A DNA stretch of 64,000 bases from Oegoconia quadripuncta (GCA_949316235.1 OX438749.1:15702414-15766413), one strand, 5' to 3'; counted from the stretch's first letter, positions 25,753 through 37,640 are shown. The notes: a model not told the origin generated them from the letters alone. Numbers and translations are program-made.

Positions 25753-28700
25753 ATGGATTGGAGGACGGCTGTAGTGACTTTCTGCCTGGTGCTTTACGCT
25801 GATGGCTTTTCAAGTAAGTTTGTTTCGAGTTTGTTTTTTCCTGCCGAAACGAGTGCTTTCGAGTTTGAATTGAATTAAATTTCTGGAGTATAGATAGCGC
25901 GCTAAATTTGCTGAGTAAGTAGTATACTCTCTCCTTTCATTCAATTATTTTCGTTCGGAAAATTATGTCATTTCATTGCTTCTTTTCGTTGCGACTTCGA
26001 ATAAATACATCTAGACTTACGTCCCCCACTGTTAGCGCTTTTACTAGAAAAGGGTATGGGCCATAGCACACCACACGGGCCAATGCGGATTGGTGTATTT
26101 GTGTGACTAGTGGCTACTTAACAAGTGTTTTCAAGTAATAAATCTTTCATTCTAAAAAAGAACCTAAATACTGTTATCAAAGAAATGGGAATCCTGAACT
26201 TCGGGTCAATCACCGGAAGAGCATGACACGGATTGAGGCTAATTTTCAAAAAAATAAATAACTTATAACAACCTAAATTTTTGACATTGAACATGTTTTC
26301 GTTACCTAAATAAACTTTTGTTGTTAGCTAAAATGAGATGATCTCGGTAATATTTGGAACGTCTAAAGGTGCGTTTATGTAGACGCAGAAAGCGGCGCGT
26401 GATGCTGATCGCTAATATAGATCGCTACAGAAAACTGACATGTATTAAGACCACAGAACTAATAAAAGAGACAAATAGTAGGAAATGTTATGTGAGCTAG
26501 TTGCGCGAGGTGGCCATAATATGTCAGTCCGCGACGAACCACCGATGAATGGTGTGCTCATTAAAAATAGTTATTCATGGACACGCTGCAAGACCTCTTA
26601 TCTAGCTATTTAATACGTCGTATGTCTACCTGCTGGCACGGCTTCACATCTCCTAGCCCCTCTATTTTGACTTTGTAACTCTAACTTCTAGTCAACGTTT
26701 GCTTTCTATGCCACTCGTCATTGTAGGCTTTTTGACATCCACAAAACGCGTCCCACCACGCGTTTATTCTGGTCCGCATTCCAATTTACTTAACTCGTCT
26801 CAATCCACGGCCACTTATCCTCGATCCGCACAGCAGATGCAATATAGCAGGCTGTAACTCTCGTATATACCGAGCCGACAATTACAAATGCCGCGGCTAA
26901 TTCTATATAAATACCTATTGAAATATGTTAGCACGTATCACATACGTGCCCTGGGTCGTCTCATCGTCGTCTCTTCGTCTCACGTACAACGCCTCAAGAT
27001 TGCCGTGAGATATGGCTGGGATCCATTACCTAATGCACACATAAACCCCGCGTTGGAAGTAGCAAAACAATGAATTATGATTGGTATGACAATGCGATTT
27101 GGTCTTTTGAGACAGTTGGTGACATCCGTTTCCATTTTCAGACTTGAATTGTGATGCGCGTGTTCTTTTCAGAGGAAAGTAATACCAATCGGCCTTTTTC
27201 CGTGGGTATCCAATAATTCTATCAAGTAATTCATCATGAGCATAACAACATATACAGAGTGATTTTGAATTCGTGTATTTCCCATTAACTGGTTTGGTAT
27301 TACGATGAACTTTCCTCAAAGAACCACAGTCGAATGCGATCAAAAAATTTTCGATTACCCAAAGCAAAACATTCTGAAACCACCTTTAGTATGGAAGTCC
27401 AACAATTTTCGGCTGAAATCGACTATGGTTCCTAGTGGAAAGTTGTTCGTAATCAGGAGTGGAGTCACCAGACGAAAATTGTTGGATTTCCATAATAAAA
27501 GTGGTTTCGGAATGGTTTACTTTGTATGGGTAATCGAAAAGTATTTGATCGATTTCGACTATTGTTCCTTGGGGAAAGGTGATGGTAATCAGAAGTGGAG
27601 TCACCAGTTAATGGGAATTACACGAATTCAAATTCACCCTGTAGATCGTAGATGGCGTCATTAATGCAAAGATTAGGTTATTTCTGCCATAAAAAACTAT
27701 GCAAATCATGCCTTGATTTTATAGAAAGCTGTTAATGATGATGATGATATTTAAATTGACCCAAAAACTTATATTATCATGGTATTGTTTATAGTATTCA
27801 GATTGCTTTGTAGCAACCCAGTAATGTAACCAAAGTAGTCTTAAATGAAAGAAATGTATATTATTGTAATTGCGAGAGCTTATAAATTATATATCGTTGT
27901 ATTTTACCATAATTAGCCATCAAGCAACATAGAATTTTTTTAACTCGAAAACTACGAAAATTGGTCGCTTAATCTATCTCCATTCAACATGGGTATAATT
28001 TATAGACTTGGTTTATCATGACTATTCTTCAAATAGTGATGTAAAGAGACGAATTGCAACGATAATGATGTAAGTACTAAGTAAATATTTTTCAGGATTT
28101 CTATGATAGCTCCCGCAGTCTAAAGAGCTAGGCCGATTTTGAAGTGCAAAGTGTCGTTAGATTCGCGTTAATTCCCAGACCAGATAAAAAAAATATAACA
28201 TGGCGCCCGCAGAATAGAAAGTAGCTGTCGGGATTTTTGGTTTTTAAATACTTATATTGTTATTTTGTTTGCGCTTTGCGTGTTAAAATAAAATAAACTG
28301 TCCAATTATCTTCAAATCGTAGGGGAACCCTACTCCTGAAAGTAACAAAACAATGAGTTATGATCCGGCTTCATGATGCTTTTTATTTGTTTTTATTGCC
28401 TCTAAAGCAGCACTTGCCGCGCAAATTCTAGTGACACTCTTGCTCTTGACTTATAACTTATATAAAATAACTTACCTCTAACGTTTTTTTGAATACGCGT
28501 TAAAGTATACCTACTTTTGTTTTTCCATACTTTAGACATAAGAATAAAAAGTTCTACATTAAAAATACTTTTATAAAAACAAGCTTTTAATATATACCCC
28601 ATCATGATTATCACATATTATTCAATTACAAAGACGAGTAACATAAAGTCCATCAAGGAGTTCTAGCTGGCTCCATCTCCAGACCCTCGTCTGCAAACAA

Positions 28701-31700
28701 AACAAACTAGCTCAAATTCGACTATCTTGCCATGTGTTATGTGCCATCAGGGAGTTTCAGTCCCTATATCCCGGCTCCATTACCAGATCAGCTTGATGGT
28801 ACCATAATAATGCATTGTCACCGGACTTACGTAAATATGCCAAAGCTCATAATAAACAATAAAAATTGTTGGACTTCCATACTAAAGGTGGTTTCAGAAT
28901 GTTTTATTTTGTATGGGTAATCGAAAACTTTTGATGAAATTCGACTATGGTTCCTTGGAGAAAGTTGGTCGTAATCAAGAGTGGCATCACCAGTCAATCA
29001 GAAATTACACGAATTCAAGTTCACACTGTACAAACTAACGGTACTTTACAAATTAATTACCTCAAGGCTTCAGACAACAATCATTCGTTATATCATGACT
29101 CTTTACTAGTAAACCTATCGATAACTATTCTCGTTTCCTCCACCACCTCAAGGCGCCTAAAGTGGGAGACCTTCCCTAAACACATCCCCTATTTACATAA
29201 TACACAAAGCCTACACTTAGAATGGAAAAACAATTCAGTGGAAGAAAAGTTTTCCGCTTCGGTTGTCTTTTATTACGTGTGATATTGACTCCTGGCGTCT
29301 AGGGTGAGACTGGGGCGTCCAATCTAAAGTATATAATCTTGTATATGCAAATATCACTGGGCCCTTACAACCGAATTCTTGCCCGGTCACGCCTTTCGGG
29401 TTATAAAAGGGGCGAAATCCGATAGACACCGCGAAATAAAATATATTCATGCGGTATTAGTTTTTTTTATCCTATGAAAGGTTCTTAGTTATAGTTTACT
29501 GTTATGTATATATATATTTGAACATACCCATAGCGCCATCTAGTTCCACACTAAGCAATTAGACTTGTATTATGTATTACTTGTCTTTATGTGTAATTTT
29601 CGTTATAATAGTAGAGGATAATTAAAAAATATGGACTTAATATCTGAAATAATATAAATTTTATTATTTTGGATACCAGATGGTTGATATACTACTCAAA
29701 ACGTTATATATTATATAATACATTCATAGCTCGATTACACACGTCCATATTCATCATACAAACATAGCGGATTTCGACCTTTCAGTATAGCAGTCAGTGT
29801 TTGTTTTATGCGCAACGGGTTAGCACTTGACCTCAATCACACCTGATGTTAAGTAGCAACTGGAACACAACAATGCTATTAACATTGCTGTTTTGACAGC
29901 AGACTTAGATAACATGGTGATAGCCTGCCAGTTGGATATTTAAAATGCCCTACCATCAACCAAGTACTAAATGTACCATCCGCTGGGAATCGAACTCGCG
30001 CCCTCCGATTCGTAAACCCTATGTTGTTTACATTGAGCCACATAGAAGCGGCGGTTTCTAACCACTACACCAAACAGGTCGTCGAATTGATACTATAGAG
30101 GGTTGATGCGTGTTCACTTGAATAAATTTCTCACCCTAAAAAAAATCATAAAATATCCCCATAAAATGAGTTGTTTTATTAGGCAGTGACCGGCATCTCC
30201 ATCATCCTATCCTATTTGTGTAGTATATCAACCATCTGGTATTCCTAGTTGCTTAGTATGGGACAAATATTTCTGGACATGTGTATGTCCAAGGATATTT
30301 ATTTAATATTTATTGGTTATGCCAATGACGATCTGCATCCTCATTATTTTATCTTCATTATCAAAATCCGTGTTTTATACCATTTAGAAATTACAGATGT
30401 AGCAGGAACAAATGACTCTCATTATTTCTTCCCCTTACCCTTCTCAGTCCACATTTCGTTAAGTTATAAAATATAGGGCTTTAAAATAAAGGTCATGTTC
30501 TTTCGTTTCTAATAATCGCAGCTTTTGACGACACTTGATTGTCCACATAATAAACATTCGTACTAAGCGTCATCTACGCTACTGTCTTCATATAATGCGA
30601 ACAGCCAAGGCATGAAATTCTCTTCCGGCGTCAGTTTTTACTAAAGCCTACAATCTTGGCTTTTAGAAGTAGTTTTTTTAGGTATCATATCATTTGTTGC
30701 CTATTCAAACATTGTCTGGTCGCGTGCTTCATCTTCGACCGCGTCGTCTCTTTGCAACAGGTGAGATAGTGGTCAAACGCGTATCCAGTTAATCATAAAA
30801 TCCCCCATCAGGTGGATCGATAACCTGACGTGTACTAATGGAAACCGATAGATACAATCGGCTCAGGTTCCTTTGGGATTGGAGTTATATATGTATAACA
30901 TACATACCTAAAGTCACGCCTGTGTAGGCAGCCACCATAGACTTCCACTTGCTACGATCCTGACACACCTCGTTTGTTTCATTCACTCTCATAAGGTTGT
31001 TTATAAATGCTCGTCGGTTTAGGGTACTCTTGACTTGGCCTTTCTTTAAGACGTCTCTGATTTGATCATGGTACCTTCGCCTTGGTCTTCCCCTACCAAC
31101 ACTACCATGTACATTCGCATCATATATCTCTTTCGTTAGTCTTCTTTCATTCATACTCTGTCCAAACCATCTCAGCATACTTTTTCAATCTTTGTCACAA
31201 CGTCTTTTGTCACACTGCTTAACTCCCTAATTGCACTATTCCTGATTCTATCTTTCAAAGTCACCTCAATTATCTCATTTCCACAATTTTTTAAAATATT
31301 TTGGGCAATTACACCACAACCGATAAACATACCTACACAAATATTTATATAAATATCCATGACTCGGGAATAAGTGGACGTATTTATGAAAATTATTTAT
31401 TGGGCAGTAACCATTGTTTACAATATAGTATTTGATAAATAATTACCTGTGCCAGGAGTACTTGGTCTTCCATAATGAGAGTTTCAACAATAAATCAATT
31501 CTTAATTAAAAAAACCTTAAATTGATTCTACTTTAAATCAGGGACTGAATGCCGCTCAATTTGCTATTTATATAAATGTTACAATCTGCAATAAGGGCCA
31601 GGCATTTATCAAACAAACACTTGCCCCTAGCGGGATTTGAACCCGTAACCGTTTGTTTCAAATTCATTACACCAATCGGTCGTCAGGGAGGCTGAGACGA

Positions 31701-34700
31701 TGTTGAAGAATATTGGAGACCGTGTACCACACATACATATGCTCACGCCTGTTTCCTGTTGGGGTAGGCAGGGACTATTGATTTCCACTTGCAACCGTGT
31801 ACCAATAATTATTTATTATGCGTAAATACACGCCATACAAAAATGTTGCTTTTATTTTTTCTTAAAATTCTACGAATCGTTTTTATCGTTAAGTGCGCCT
31901 ATATATGCTTTATAATTAAATACTTTATTTTCTGTATCTGATTTTATCAGGTATCGAGTGTAATACGAGTGGCGGTAGGAACAAGCTAGCACTAAAACAT
32001 TAATCAAATCCACAGGCATTTAAAACTACCTAAAGCAAATAAAAAGCATTTGACAGGGTGAAAGTACTAGGTACTCAATATTCACAACACAATAAATGCT
32101 TTGTTACTTTTAGAAATTGGCAAGAAATTAATGGAAAACTAGTACAAGGACGGCACCTATAAGGCCCATTGAAATATCATGAAGTCATTACTTGATGACG
32201 TCTATAAGCAACTGGGATATTGACGACACAATGAAGGAAGTGTAAAATGGACTTCCTTTGGCGATATTGTCTTACTTTACATTGTACTACTAAGCTATTG
32301 TTGTGCCAATTTAAACAATAAACAACACCAACAAACCTCCAAATGCTCTTCCACTCTTGATTGCACTAGAATGAGTAAGCATCAGTTACGATAAAATATC
32401 ACTTTCGCATCAAAATATAAGGCGAGGGAGAAAGTTCCTGACCATAAATTATAAAGAATGTAAAATTGTTTTTATAACATTTCTAACTAGTTTCTGGAAC
32501 TATTTATATTTATCACAAGCTTTTATTTCGTTTGCAATGTTGGTAGGTATCTAAATTGTACGTTTCAAAATTTTATTATTATCATTGCTGAATAAGCAGG
32601 TAGTTGAAACAACTGAGGAAGCTTTTACCTGAGTTCAATTTCTCAGTTGTCCGAGTTAAATATTTCTATTTTTTTAATTTATTTTTACTTAGTATTTATC
32701 TATTTGCAAACCATTTTTCAACCACTATCTGGTATATGTTTGAGCTGAAATTTGACATATTTATGTAAGTTCGGTGACAATGCAATATTATGGTACCATC
32801 GAGCTGATCTGATGATGGAGCCCGGGTGTAGGTACTGGAACTCCCTGATAGCAAATGGCAAGATAGTTACATTTAGGCTAGTTTGTTTTGTTGCCATGAT
32901 CACATCCATTACACATGATGACGAGGGTCTGGAGATAGAGCCAGATGATTGGCACTGGAACTCTTTGATGGACTTTATTTTACTCATATTTGTACTAGAA
33001 TAATATGTGATAATCATGATTATGCACTACGGGTTAGTACTTAACCTCAATCACTCATCAGTCAATCATATAATGTATTAAAAGATTTTTTTATGTAGAA
33101 CTTATTTTAAGATCAAACATAGAGACAGTTGTTAACAAAGGTTTGCAATAGAGCTTACAATTTATGATGTCTGATAATACAGGTTCCTACCGTAGAGATC
33201 AGATCTACTCAATTAGGAGTCTATATTTAACTTTTTGGGTGGCTTTATAAATCGTTCTTTTGTAGCACAATAAATTCTGCCTATGACAACATAGGTAGAG
33301 GAAAAATCACGAAAAAATGGCCGGTTTTACAAAAGGGATAAATTAATTTGGTCGGTTGTACCACTTCTCCATCTAGCTGGAACAAATATTTAAATAGCAT
33401 TATAGAAAACAAGAACAATTTGGAAAATAGCAAGACAATAGAATAGACAAGTACAATTTTTTTTTTATGGACGAAGGTTTCTTACTTGTCCTCAATCACA
33501 CCTGATGTTAAGTGAAGAACAAGTCAAAGGTGGAAGCGTACTGACCCGGAAACCCCAACACATTTGGGGGACTGGCTATCTTATCTTTGACAACCGGAAC
33601 ACAACAATGCTATTAACACTTCTGCTTGGCGGCAGATTAGATAAGATGATGGTAGCATCCAGGCGGACATTTAAAATGCCCTACCACCAACCAAACCAAG
33701 TACTTAAACATGTACCCCGCTGGGGATCGAACCCGCGACCACCGAGTCCTAAACTCAATGTTGTTTACATTGAGCCACGGAGGCGGTTAGGTTAGTTAAA
33801 TAACGTTACAACAGAAGTGTTACGAGTATAGGCGTTAAAGTTTTATATCCAATTCCAAAATATATTTACATAAATATTTGGCAAATGTTAAAAGCGATTT
33901 GAAGTTTGGGGGGCGCGGAACTTCGGTAGGAAGTGTCGTAAAGGGAAATATGGTATTTGGGGCCTATATCAAAGTATATTAAAAAACTTTGCTTATATTA
34001 AGTTACTCAAGTAAGTATACTAAGATGATTTTTTTTAAATGAGGCTTTAAATAAATAATTTGTACATACCAGCGACGTCCTGTTGTAAACACAAAGTGAA
34101 GATATTACAAAGTACCGCCCTTAACCGCCTCCGTGGCTCAATGTAAACAACATTGGTTTTGCGATTCGGAGGTCGCGGGTTCGATAAGTACTCGGTTTGG
34201 TTGGTGGTAGGGCATTTTAAATGTCCGCCTGGCTAACTACCACCATCTTATCTAAAATCTGCCGCCAAGCAGCAATGTTAATATCATTGTTGTGTTACGG
34301 TTGTCAGAGATAAGATAGCCAGTCCCCCAAATGTGTTGGGGTTTCCGGGTCAGTACAGTTCCACCTTCGACCTCATCTTCACTTAACATCAGGTGTGATT
34401 GAGGTCAAGTATCAACATGTAGTGCATAAAAAAACCCCTGTTTATGTTATAAACCCTAGCGGTAGGCCGCGCGCGTCTCGTTTAATCCATATTAAAAGTA
34501 TAAAACAAAATTTAATTTATCGGGTTTCTCTTCATGAGGGTTGCGGTGTATTTACTGACCCTTCATCACCTAAAGGAAAACTGCCTAGATACCGCACTTC
34601 ATACTCCATCTCAACTCGATTAAAGAATTCGTCTTTTCCGCTCGCATTGCTTGATCACTCCACGATTACACTGAAGGTTCGATCAGCTTACTTTTATAAT

Positions 34701-36455
34701 TAGCTTACTCTTGGAACACAATGTTATGAAAACAGACTCAGATAATCACGGTCTTACCATAAAAACACTATTTAGAACAGTGTCTAAGTTACTAAAAAAA
34801 AACAATTCCTAGTTTTGGAGGGTTAAGAATCATTTTATGGTAATACTCTAAAAACAACTGTTATACACTTGTTTAAAGTTCGTGCCGTAACGCTGACCTA
34901 TTGTTTGTCTTTATTACAGAATATGGCCGCACGTGCAAGGACATAGGATGCCTGAATAGTGAAGTGTGCGTGCTAGCGGAGGATCCATGCTCATACGGTC
35001 ACACCTCAAACTGTGGCACCTATCCCACATGCAAGAAGAAGTCGCTAGTCGAAGGTATGGTGCTTTATTGACAGTGCCTACGTATAGTCATAGCCCGTTA
35101 AAGATGCGATGTACGACACCATTGGATACAAACTTGAATTGCATCAAATGACGTAAAGTCACGATGAGGGCGAACATATTGCCTAGCTTTTAATTTCTGT
35201 GGTAAAAATATTGAATTATAATTTTGTCTGGCTTTATTTTTTATTGTTTATTCATAAAGAACCAACAGCATTATTACAAAACATTTACACAGTATCATAT
35301 TATCAATCTTATGTCAATTAATGCAAATTGCTGAGTCACTTTACGTGTGTCATAAAGCGCCACGGAATTATCCAATGGGAAGTTGCTTTACATAGTGCAG
35401 TGATGAAACAATGAAATTTCGTAACGACTTGTGGGTATGGCTATTTTTAAGAATCGCCACCATCTTGTTTTCATATTCAAGTCAGGCTAGCCCTAGGTAC
35501 AGTCTGAAACAGATAAACCTTTACAGGACTGCATAATACAAATCATGAATATGTTTCGATATTATTTTATTTTCTCTCTTTTAGACCGTACTTGGCAGTT
35601 GCTTACAAAACACCTTTCATGTATATTTCAGGGTCGCACGCAGAGCCAGCGCCAGCGGCCCCCAAGCCCACAACACCGAAGCCTTTCATACCACAAAGCA
35701 ACTTCGACTCGGCACCGAATTACCCCCCTCCCGCACCGCCCTCTGGCGGTAACTCCCCGTATGGATCAAACTCGCCTTACGGGGGAAGTAATGGAGGGAG
35801 TTCGCCTTACGGAGGTGGTTCGCCTTATGGCGGATCGAATAATCCATACGGTGGCAATTCGCCTCAAGGCGGTTCCAGCAACCCTTATGGTGGCAACTCA
35901 CCGTACGGCGGAGGAAGCAATCCATACGGCGGAGGAAGCAATCCATACGGCGGAGGAAGCAATCCATACGGTGGTGGCAGCAATCCATACGGAGGTGGCA
36001 GCAACCCCTATGGGGGAAGCTCTAATAGAGGAGGTAGCAGCCCGTATGGAGGTAATTCCAACCACGGAGGAAGCTCAGGCGGCAGCGGCAGTCCTCTCGA
36101 CAGTATACTAAATACTTTGAACAAATACGCCAACGGTGGGGGCGGTAGCAGCGGAGCTCCCGGCGGCAGCGGCAGTACCGGCAGCGGAGGCTTATCTAAC
36201 ATCTTCGGCAACATCCTCGGTAACCTATCCAAAAATGGAGGCCTAAACAATTTCTTCAACACTAGACCTATCCAGGAGAATCCTAATTACTCCTCGCACG
36301 GTTCCAATTCGAGGAGTTCTAACCCCCAAACTTATCCATCAGGCCAGCCGAGTAATCAACAGCCCTATCAGAACAGGAACTATGGGCAGAGCAATACGCA
36401 CAAAAGTGGCGCTACGACTCATAGTCCGGTGTCTTATGGATGGAACGTCGGGTAA
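25753..36455 (+). CDS. Secreted six-cysteine, glycine/PYG-repeat protein (3 exons)
   Basis: Coding exons are 25753-25813, 34920-35054 and 35632-36455; lengths 61+135+824 nt give 339 residues and a TAA stop. Junctions are GT-AG (GTAAGT, GTATGG donors; TTACAG, TTTCAG acceptors) and keep frame. Residues 1-20 form a hydrophobic signal peptide. Residues about 25-62 hold six cysteines spaced C-x4-C-x5-C-x6-C-x7-C-x5-C, suggesting a disulfide-bonded module. Residues 66-105 are Pro-rich with TTPKP, typical of extracellular linkers. Residues 106-210 are PYG repeats, including five tandem GGGSNPY units. Residues 220-275 contain two short amphipathic segments (SPLDSILNTLNKY; IFGNILGNL) in Gly/Ser, followed by a Gln/Asn/Ser-rich tail. 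The ATG lies 4 nt after a TTTCAG acceptor, so an untranslated 5' exon is expected upstream. I do not recognise an orthologue. The composition fits a cuticle, silk or other matrix protein, but that is inference. Codons are more GC-rich than the surroundings, as expected for a real gene. Confidence 0.85.
27255..27641. mobile_element. Fold-back MITE with TA target duplication (Tc1/mariner type)
   Basis: Ends are CAGAGTGA and TCACCCTG, flanked by TA on both sides (27253-27254, 27642-27643). Nearly the whole 387 bp is a diverged inverted repeat: AATTCGTGTATTTCCC matches GGGAATTACACGAATT, and ATGGAAGTCCAACAATTTTC matches GAAAATTGTTGGATTTCCAT. The ORFs on both strands inside it are a by-product of this symmetry. 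Confidence 0.8.
28090..28260 (+). repeat. Interspersed repeat family E
   Basis: Diverged: GATAGCTCCCGCAGTCTAAA, GATTTTGAAGTGCAAAG, AACATGGCGCCCGCAG and GCTGTCGGGATTTTTGG. Confidence 0.45.
28605..28835 (-). repeat. 250-bp dispersed repeat, inverted copy 1
   Basis: Reverse complement of 32755-33020: shares ATGATTATCACATATTATTC, GAGCTAGTTTGTTTTG-type sequence, GATGGTACCATAATA and TTGTCACCGGACTTACG. Confidence 0.75.
28855..29028. mobile_element. Half copy of the fold-back MITE
   Basis: Matches the right arm of 27255-27641 (AAATTGTTGGACTTCCAT, GGTTCCTTGGAGAAAG, ACACGAATTCAAG) and ends CACACTG followed by TA. The left arm is missing. Confidence 0.7.
29801..30095 (-). mobile_element. tRNA-derived SINE, family A, copy 3
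   Basis: Body of family A with an internal deletion of the CCCCCAAATG block. Its 5' end on the - strand carries an extra tRNA-like head (GGTGTAGTGGTTAG) like family B, which suggests a composite head. Confidence 0.75.
30715..30800 (+). repeat. Dispersed repeat shared with 42568-42650
   Basis: CGTGCTTCATCTTCGACC, GTGGTCAAACGCGTATCC and TAAAA recur in the same order at 42568-42650. Confidence 0.45.
30885..31290 (-). pseudogene. LINE polymerase C-terminal fragment, frameshifted
   Basis: On the - strand, TLKDRIRNSAIREL and VTKDVVTKIEKV run to a stop, and the frame shifts near 31175 to MLRWFGQSMNERRLTKEIY, VGRGRPRRRYHDQIRDVLK and CQDRSKWKSMVAAY. This is a well-known C-terminal motif set of lepidopteran non-LTR polymerases. 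Confidence 0.8.
31325..31385 (-). repeat. Family B SINE body fragment
   Basis: Contains TATTTATATAAATATCCATG and CGGGAATAAGTGGACG, matching the family B body. It sits just upstream (in - strand terms) of a LINE fragment. Confidence 0.4.
31585..31686 (-). mobile_element. tRNA-derived SINE, family B, head fragment
   Basis: On the - strand it reads GACGACCGATTGGTGTAATG with a GGGTTCAAATCCCGCTAGGG B-box region. Confidence 0.65.
32755..33020 (+). repeat. 250-bp dispersed repeat, inverted copy 2
   Basis: TAAGTTCGGTGACAATGC, TTATGGTACCATCGAGCTG, GGCAAGATAGTTACATTTAG and ACATGATGACGAGGGTCTGG match copy 1 in reverse. Two partial internal copies of a GGCACTGGAACTC unit. The ORFs on both strands here belong to the repeat. 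Confidence 0.75.
33016..33058 (-). repeat. Family A SINE tail fragment
   Basis: Matches only the 3' end of family A (ATGCACTACGGGTTAGTAC, CCTCAATCAC). Confidence 0.5.
33457..33789 (-). mobile_element. tRNA-derived SINE, family A, copy 4
   Basis: Near full-length copy ending in a 10-T run (poly-A on the - strand). It lies 330 bp from copy 5 in opposite orientation, so the two could pair as an inverted repeat in the intron. Confidence 0.85.
34122..34434 (+). mobile_element. tRNA-derived SINE, family A, copy 5
   Basis: Near full-length copy with GTGGCTCAATG A box, CGGGTTCGAT B box and a short A tail at 34427-34434. It lies about 490 bp upstream of exon 2 of the PYG-repeat gene. Confidence 0.85.
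35501..35580 (+). repeat. Dispersed repeat family H, partial, next to an exon
   Basis: GAAACAGATAAACCTTTACA and GGACTGCATAATACAAATC, 50 bp upstream of exon 3 of the PYG-repeat gene. Confidence 0.5.
35905..36018 (+). repeat. 21-nt coding minisatellite (GGGSNPY units)
   Basis: A 21-nt unit is repeated in frame about five times, three of them nearly identical at nucleotide level. It encodes tandem GGGSNPY heptads in exon 3 of the secreted repeat protein. Because the unit is a multiple of three, length changes would keep the reading frame. Confidence 0.85.
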
Positions 36456-37123
36456 ATAACTATGCAATAGTAGACGCTGGTGTGGTTTTCTTTTGGTTTT
36501 TAAATTTTGTTTACTGCTTAGCTTACGCACCGGAGGGACCCTTTTTGCACTAACAATACTCGAACGCTAAATTATACTAAAACGTTTACCATCTTACCAC
36601 AAAAACGTTAAACAAGTATTTAACAGTTGTTTAACTCTATTAAAGATTCAAAAATCTTATACGTCAATGTACAGCAACACCTAGTTTCAGGTTTATGGTA
36701 ACACTTGCGTTGAAATCTCTAAATTGATAGAATATTTCTGACACTGCTAATTATCTAGCTTTAACTACCTACTAACTAAGCGTGTGTAGGTCAAAGTATT
36801 TGAGTGGTTAGACTATCATTATTTTCAAAACTGTAATTAAATAATCGTGAAGACTCAGTTGAGGCAGGTGCCTCTTACTACAGGGTCTCACTAAATTATA
36901 TTTGATTCTGTATCTGCTTACAATGCTAAATGTTGCGGATTCCCTAAATCCAATACAGAGTGAATTACAATACATGTCAATACTCAAACGTTGTACCTTA
37001 TGTTTTTTTTTACATTCTTGAACACCTTTCATAATTCTACTTATTTGTATTTGTAATTTAACTTGTAAACAAGACTACCTCTAACTACCGCTACCAAAGG
37101 TTATTCATCTTTATCACTGTCTT

Positions 37124-37129
37124 AATAAA
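37124..37129 (+). terminator. Polyadenylation signal of the PYG-repeat gene
   Basis: AATAAA about 670 nt after the stop codon, followed 20-40 nt later by a T/GT-rich stretch. It is the first canonical signal I noticed on the + strand after the stop, but cleavage is not proven. Confidence 0.5.
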
Positions 37130-37511
37130 AAACGCTACTTTAATTCTGTAATTGGTGTTGGAGTGTTCTTTTTTCCTCAATTTTATATCCTCAGCAGATC
37201 AGTTCCGTAAATATATAACTGCATGATTTAACAATGTTTAAAGAGAGGTTTTTCTTTTAGTTGACATGATATTCCAAACTTCAATAATCTTAACTAAACT
37301 TTTTATGCTTCAAAGAGGCTAATAATGGCCACTTTTGTATAGAGGCTAAATAATATACTAACAAAGAGCAAAATCTTATTTTATTTGCGTATTTTTATTT
37401 GTTACATAAATATATATTTTAGTAGATAGCTAATATAAGAATACTCATGTATATAACTGTACATTAATAAGTGCCATTCTAATATTGTTATATTTAAATT
37501 TCTCATTTCAG

Positions 37512-37640
37512 TGTGACAGTGATCTTAACGTACCTGATCCACCAATACATCCAGAGTATGATACGACAGTAGAAATAGTACTAAACAAACATTTATTTCA
37601 ACCAGAATCTCTTTGTTGTGACAATATGGTTAAGTTTTAA
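37512..37640 (+). CDS. Orphan 3'-terminal exon-like ORF
   Basis: A strong acceptor (TTTCTCATTTCAG, ending at 37511) is followed by 42 open codons and a TAA. The peptide begins CDSDLNVPDPP and continues with HPEYDTTVEIVLNKH, acidic and proline-rich with protein-like composition. It lies 0.4 kb beyond the poly(A) signal of the PYG-repeat gene, on the same strand. It could be an alternative last exon of that gene, a lone exon of another gene, or a mobile-element exon. I do not recognise the family. Confidence 0.3.
   Translation, partial: CDSDLNVPDPPIHPEYDTTVEIVLNKHLFQPESLCCDNMVKF

Larger units (their letters stand above)
25814..34919 (+). other. Long first coding intron (9.1 kb) of the PYG-repeat gene
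   Basis: The intron separates the signal-peptide exon from the cysteine exon. It begins GTAAGT and ends TTACAG. It contains a TA-flanked fold-back MITE and a half copy, an inverted pair of a 250-bp repeat, three complete tRNA-derived SINEs, a LINE C-terminal fragment and short SINE remnants, each listed separately. No other coding exon was recognised in it. Confidence 0.8.

Noticed and set aside
35545..36262. Other-frame ORFs over the PYG-repeat exon (both strands)
   Set aside because: Shadows of the repetitive exon 3; the frame with GT-AG continuity to exons 1 and 2 is the coding one.
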